Below are positions 6,096 to 7,272 of a stretch of 7,272 nucleotides of DNA, one piece after another. Numbering within the stretch: the first letter of the stretch is position 1; the number at the start of each line of letters is the position of its first letter. Source of the DNA: CAYLJJ01 sp964384025 (GTDB lineage: Bacteria > Myxococcota_A > Bradymonadia > UBA7976 > UBA1532); the NCBI GenBank assembly GCA_964384025.1, contig CAYLJJ010000175.1, forward strand, positions 1 through 7,272, written 5' to 3'. The translations under genes and the position numbers were made by a program. The notes under the pieces were generated by a model, which saw nothing but the letters and a program-made list of their open reading frames with translations, was not told the DNA's origin and searched no databases.

Positions 6096-7259
6096 ATGAG
6101 CAGCATAACAGCAGCAAGCAGTGTCCCCGACGACCGCGACCTCACACGAGCAGTCATGGAGCTTACTGGGATCACCGCAAACGCACTCGCTCGTAAGCTG
6201 AGGGTGCAATCAAAGCAAGTCAGCATATGGGCTGAGGCTGAAGCGACGCCGCCACCCGGTTGTTTGGCCAGGATCCGTAAGCTTTGGGAGCGAACACAGA
6301 TCAAGGAGGCTGCGGTTAAGCCACGGCTCAAGCGTCCCCAGCTTGAATCTAGAGTTATCTGTGCAGACTGCATCAGGTATATCAAGGAGATCCCAGAGGA
6401 ATCTGTGGATATGATCTTGAGCGACATACCTTACGGTATCGGCCTGGATGACTGGGACGTGCTGCACGACAACAGGAACTCTGCTTACTTGGGCAGCAGT
6501 GAGGCTCAGCGCCGCGCAGGAGAGGTCTTTAAGCGTCGCCGAAAACCGATCAATGGCTGGTCATCTGCGGATAGAAGGATTCCGGCCCAGTACCAAGCTT
6601 GGTGTGAGCGATGGGTCTCTCATTGGTTTCGTGTTCTCAGGCCTGGCGGCTCAGCCATCCTCTTCGCTGGACGCAGGCTCGCGCACAGATGTATCTGCGC
6701 TTTAGAGGAGGCGGGTTTTAACTACCGTGATCTGCTGGCGTGGCTGCGATCTCGTGCGGTGTACCGAGCCCAACGGTTGAGCGTGGTGTATCAGAAACGG
6801 GGAGATCTCGCGGAGGCGAGGAGCTGGGATGGATGGCGTGTTGGCAACCTCCGTCCAACATTTGAGCCGATCATCTGGTGCTTCAAGCCCTACGCTGCAA
6901 CGATCGCAGACAACATGCTTGACCACAACCTTGGTGCTATGAACGCTGACCGATATAAGGAGCTGACTGGCTCCTTGGACAATGTCCTCCGCTTTGGATT
7001 TGAGAGTGGTGAAGCTGGACTGCATGAAGCTCAGAAACCTGTGGCGCTTCTTCGAGCACTCATTGAACTTTGCACGGTAGAAGATCAGGTCGTACTCGAT
7101 CCCTTCGCGGGGAGCGGGAGTACAGCCCTTGCTGCAGCCCAAACGAATCGACGCTGGATTGCCATAGAGAGAGACAAGACTCTATGTGAATCGATTAAGG
7201 AACGTTTGGAAGCCCATGGAAGCTCAGCTCAGGATCTCAAAACAGGGTTGCCTGCTTAA
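6096..7259 (+). CDS. Beta-class DNA methyltransferase (N4/N6 family) with N-terminal helix-turn-helix-like segment
   Basis: A complete 387-residue protein. It has catalytic motif IV as SDIPYG (109-114) early and AdoMet-binding motif I as DPFAGSGST (335-343) late. QKPVALLRALIE (313-324, motif X region) lies just before motif I. The order IV, target-recognition region, X, I defines the beta class of amino-methyltransferases (PF01555-like). DIPY in motif IV, a variant of DPPY, suggests N6-adenine, though N4-cytosine cannot be excluded. The usual HPTQKP is HEAQKP here. Residues about 15-65 (TRAVMELTGITANALARKLR, then QVSIWAEAEATPPP) resemble a lambda-repressor/XRE helix-turn-helix, which may add DNA binding or autoregulation. 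No endonuclease gene is visible; the window ends 13 bases after the stop. It could be an orphan regulator of DNA methylation or half of a restriction-modification system. The recognition sequence cannot be deduced. Confidence 0.9.
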   Translation: MSSITAASSVPDDRDLTRAVMELTGITANALARKLRVQSKQVSIWAEAEATPPPGCLARIRKLWERTQIKEAAVKPRLKRPQLESRVICADCIRYIKEIPEESVDMILSDIPYGIGLDDWDVLHDNRNSAYLGSSEAQRRAGEVFKRRRKPINGWSSADRRIPAQYQAWCERWVSHWFRVLRPGGSAILFAGRRLAHRCICALEEAGFNYRDLLAWLRSRAVYRAQRLSVVYQKRGDLAEARSWDGWRVGNLRPTFEPIIWCFKPYAATIADNMLDHNLGAMNADRYKELTGSLDNVLRFGFESGEAGLHEAQKPVALLRALIELCTVEDQVVLDPFAGSGSTALAAAQTNRRWIAIERDKTLCESIKERLEAHGSSAQDLKTGLPA

Positions 7260-7272
7260 TCGTCCAAAATAT

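Noticed and set aside
5945..6467. Minus-strand frames of 160 and 85 residues over the methyltransferase 5' part
   Set aside because: They overlap the well-supported methyltransferase and show no domain, signal or ribosome site.
6096..7259. AGA/AGG arginine codons in the methyltransferase as a sign of recent transfer
   Set aside because: The repeat-protein gene almost lacks these codons, but the partial membrane-protein gene at 1-460 also uses them (4 of 13 Arg codons), so the contrast is not specific to the methyltransferase.

Overview
The window looks like chromosomal DNA from a Gram-negative bacterium of the myxobacterial/bradymonad type (old 'Deltaproteobacteria'). The main clue is an 883-residue secreted protein. 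It combines thrombospondin type 3-like Asp repeats, five 'C-D-G-x-D-N-D-C-D-G-x-I-D-E' (MopE-type) motifs, nine cysteine modules and a C-terminal tail of the MYXO-CTERM kind. That combination is typical of those lineages. The assignment is inferred from protein architecture, and no rRNA or marker gene is present to confirm it.

Layout. On the minus strand, reading right to left, an exported subtilisin-like (S8) serine protease (2748 to 457) is followed, with a 4-base ATGA overlap, by the first 153 codons of a single-pass membrane protein that leaves the window at base 1. A 181-base divergent intergenic region (2749-2929) separates the protease from the plus-strand repeat protein (2930-5581). 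That gene meets a small minus-strand TPR protein (5897 to 5559) tail to tail, with a 23-base overlap. After a second divergent gap (5898-6095) comes a complete plus-strand beta-class DNA methyltransferase with an N-terminal helix-turn-helix-like segment (6096-7259). The remaining 13 bases hold nothing.

How the parts may work together. The protease and the repeat protein are divergently transcribed and both are predicted to be exported: the protease perhaps as a lipoprotein, the repeat protein anchored by its C-terminal tail. A surface protease acting near, or on, a calcium-binding surface protein is a reasonable guess, but the sequence does not show interaction. The membrane protein is probably translationally coupled to the protease. 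The TPR protein is a likely cytoplasmic adaptor with no visible link to its neighbours. The methyltransferase looks unrelated to the rest. It may be orphan, or half of a restriction-modification system whose other half would lie beyond base 7272.

No tRNA, rRNA, CRISPR array, insertion sequence or convincing rho-independent terminator was found. The most distinctive item is the highly regular architecture of the 883-residue protein.
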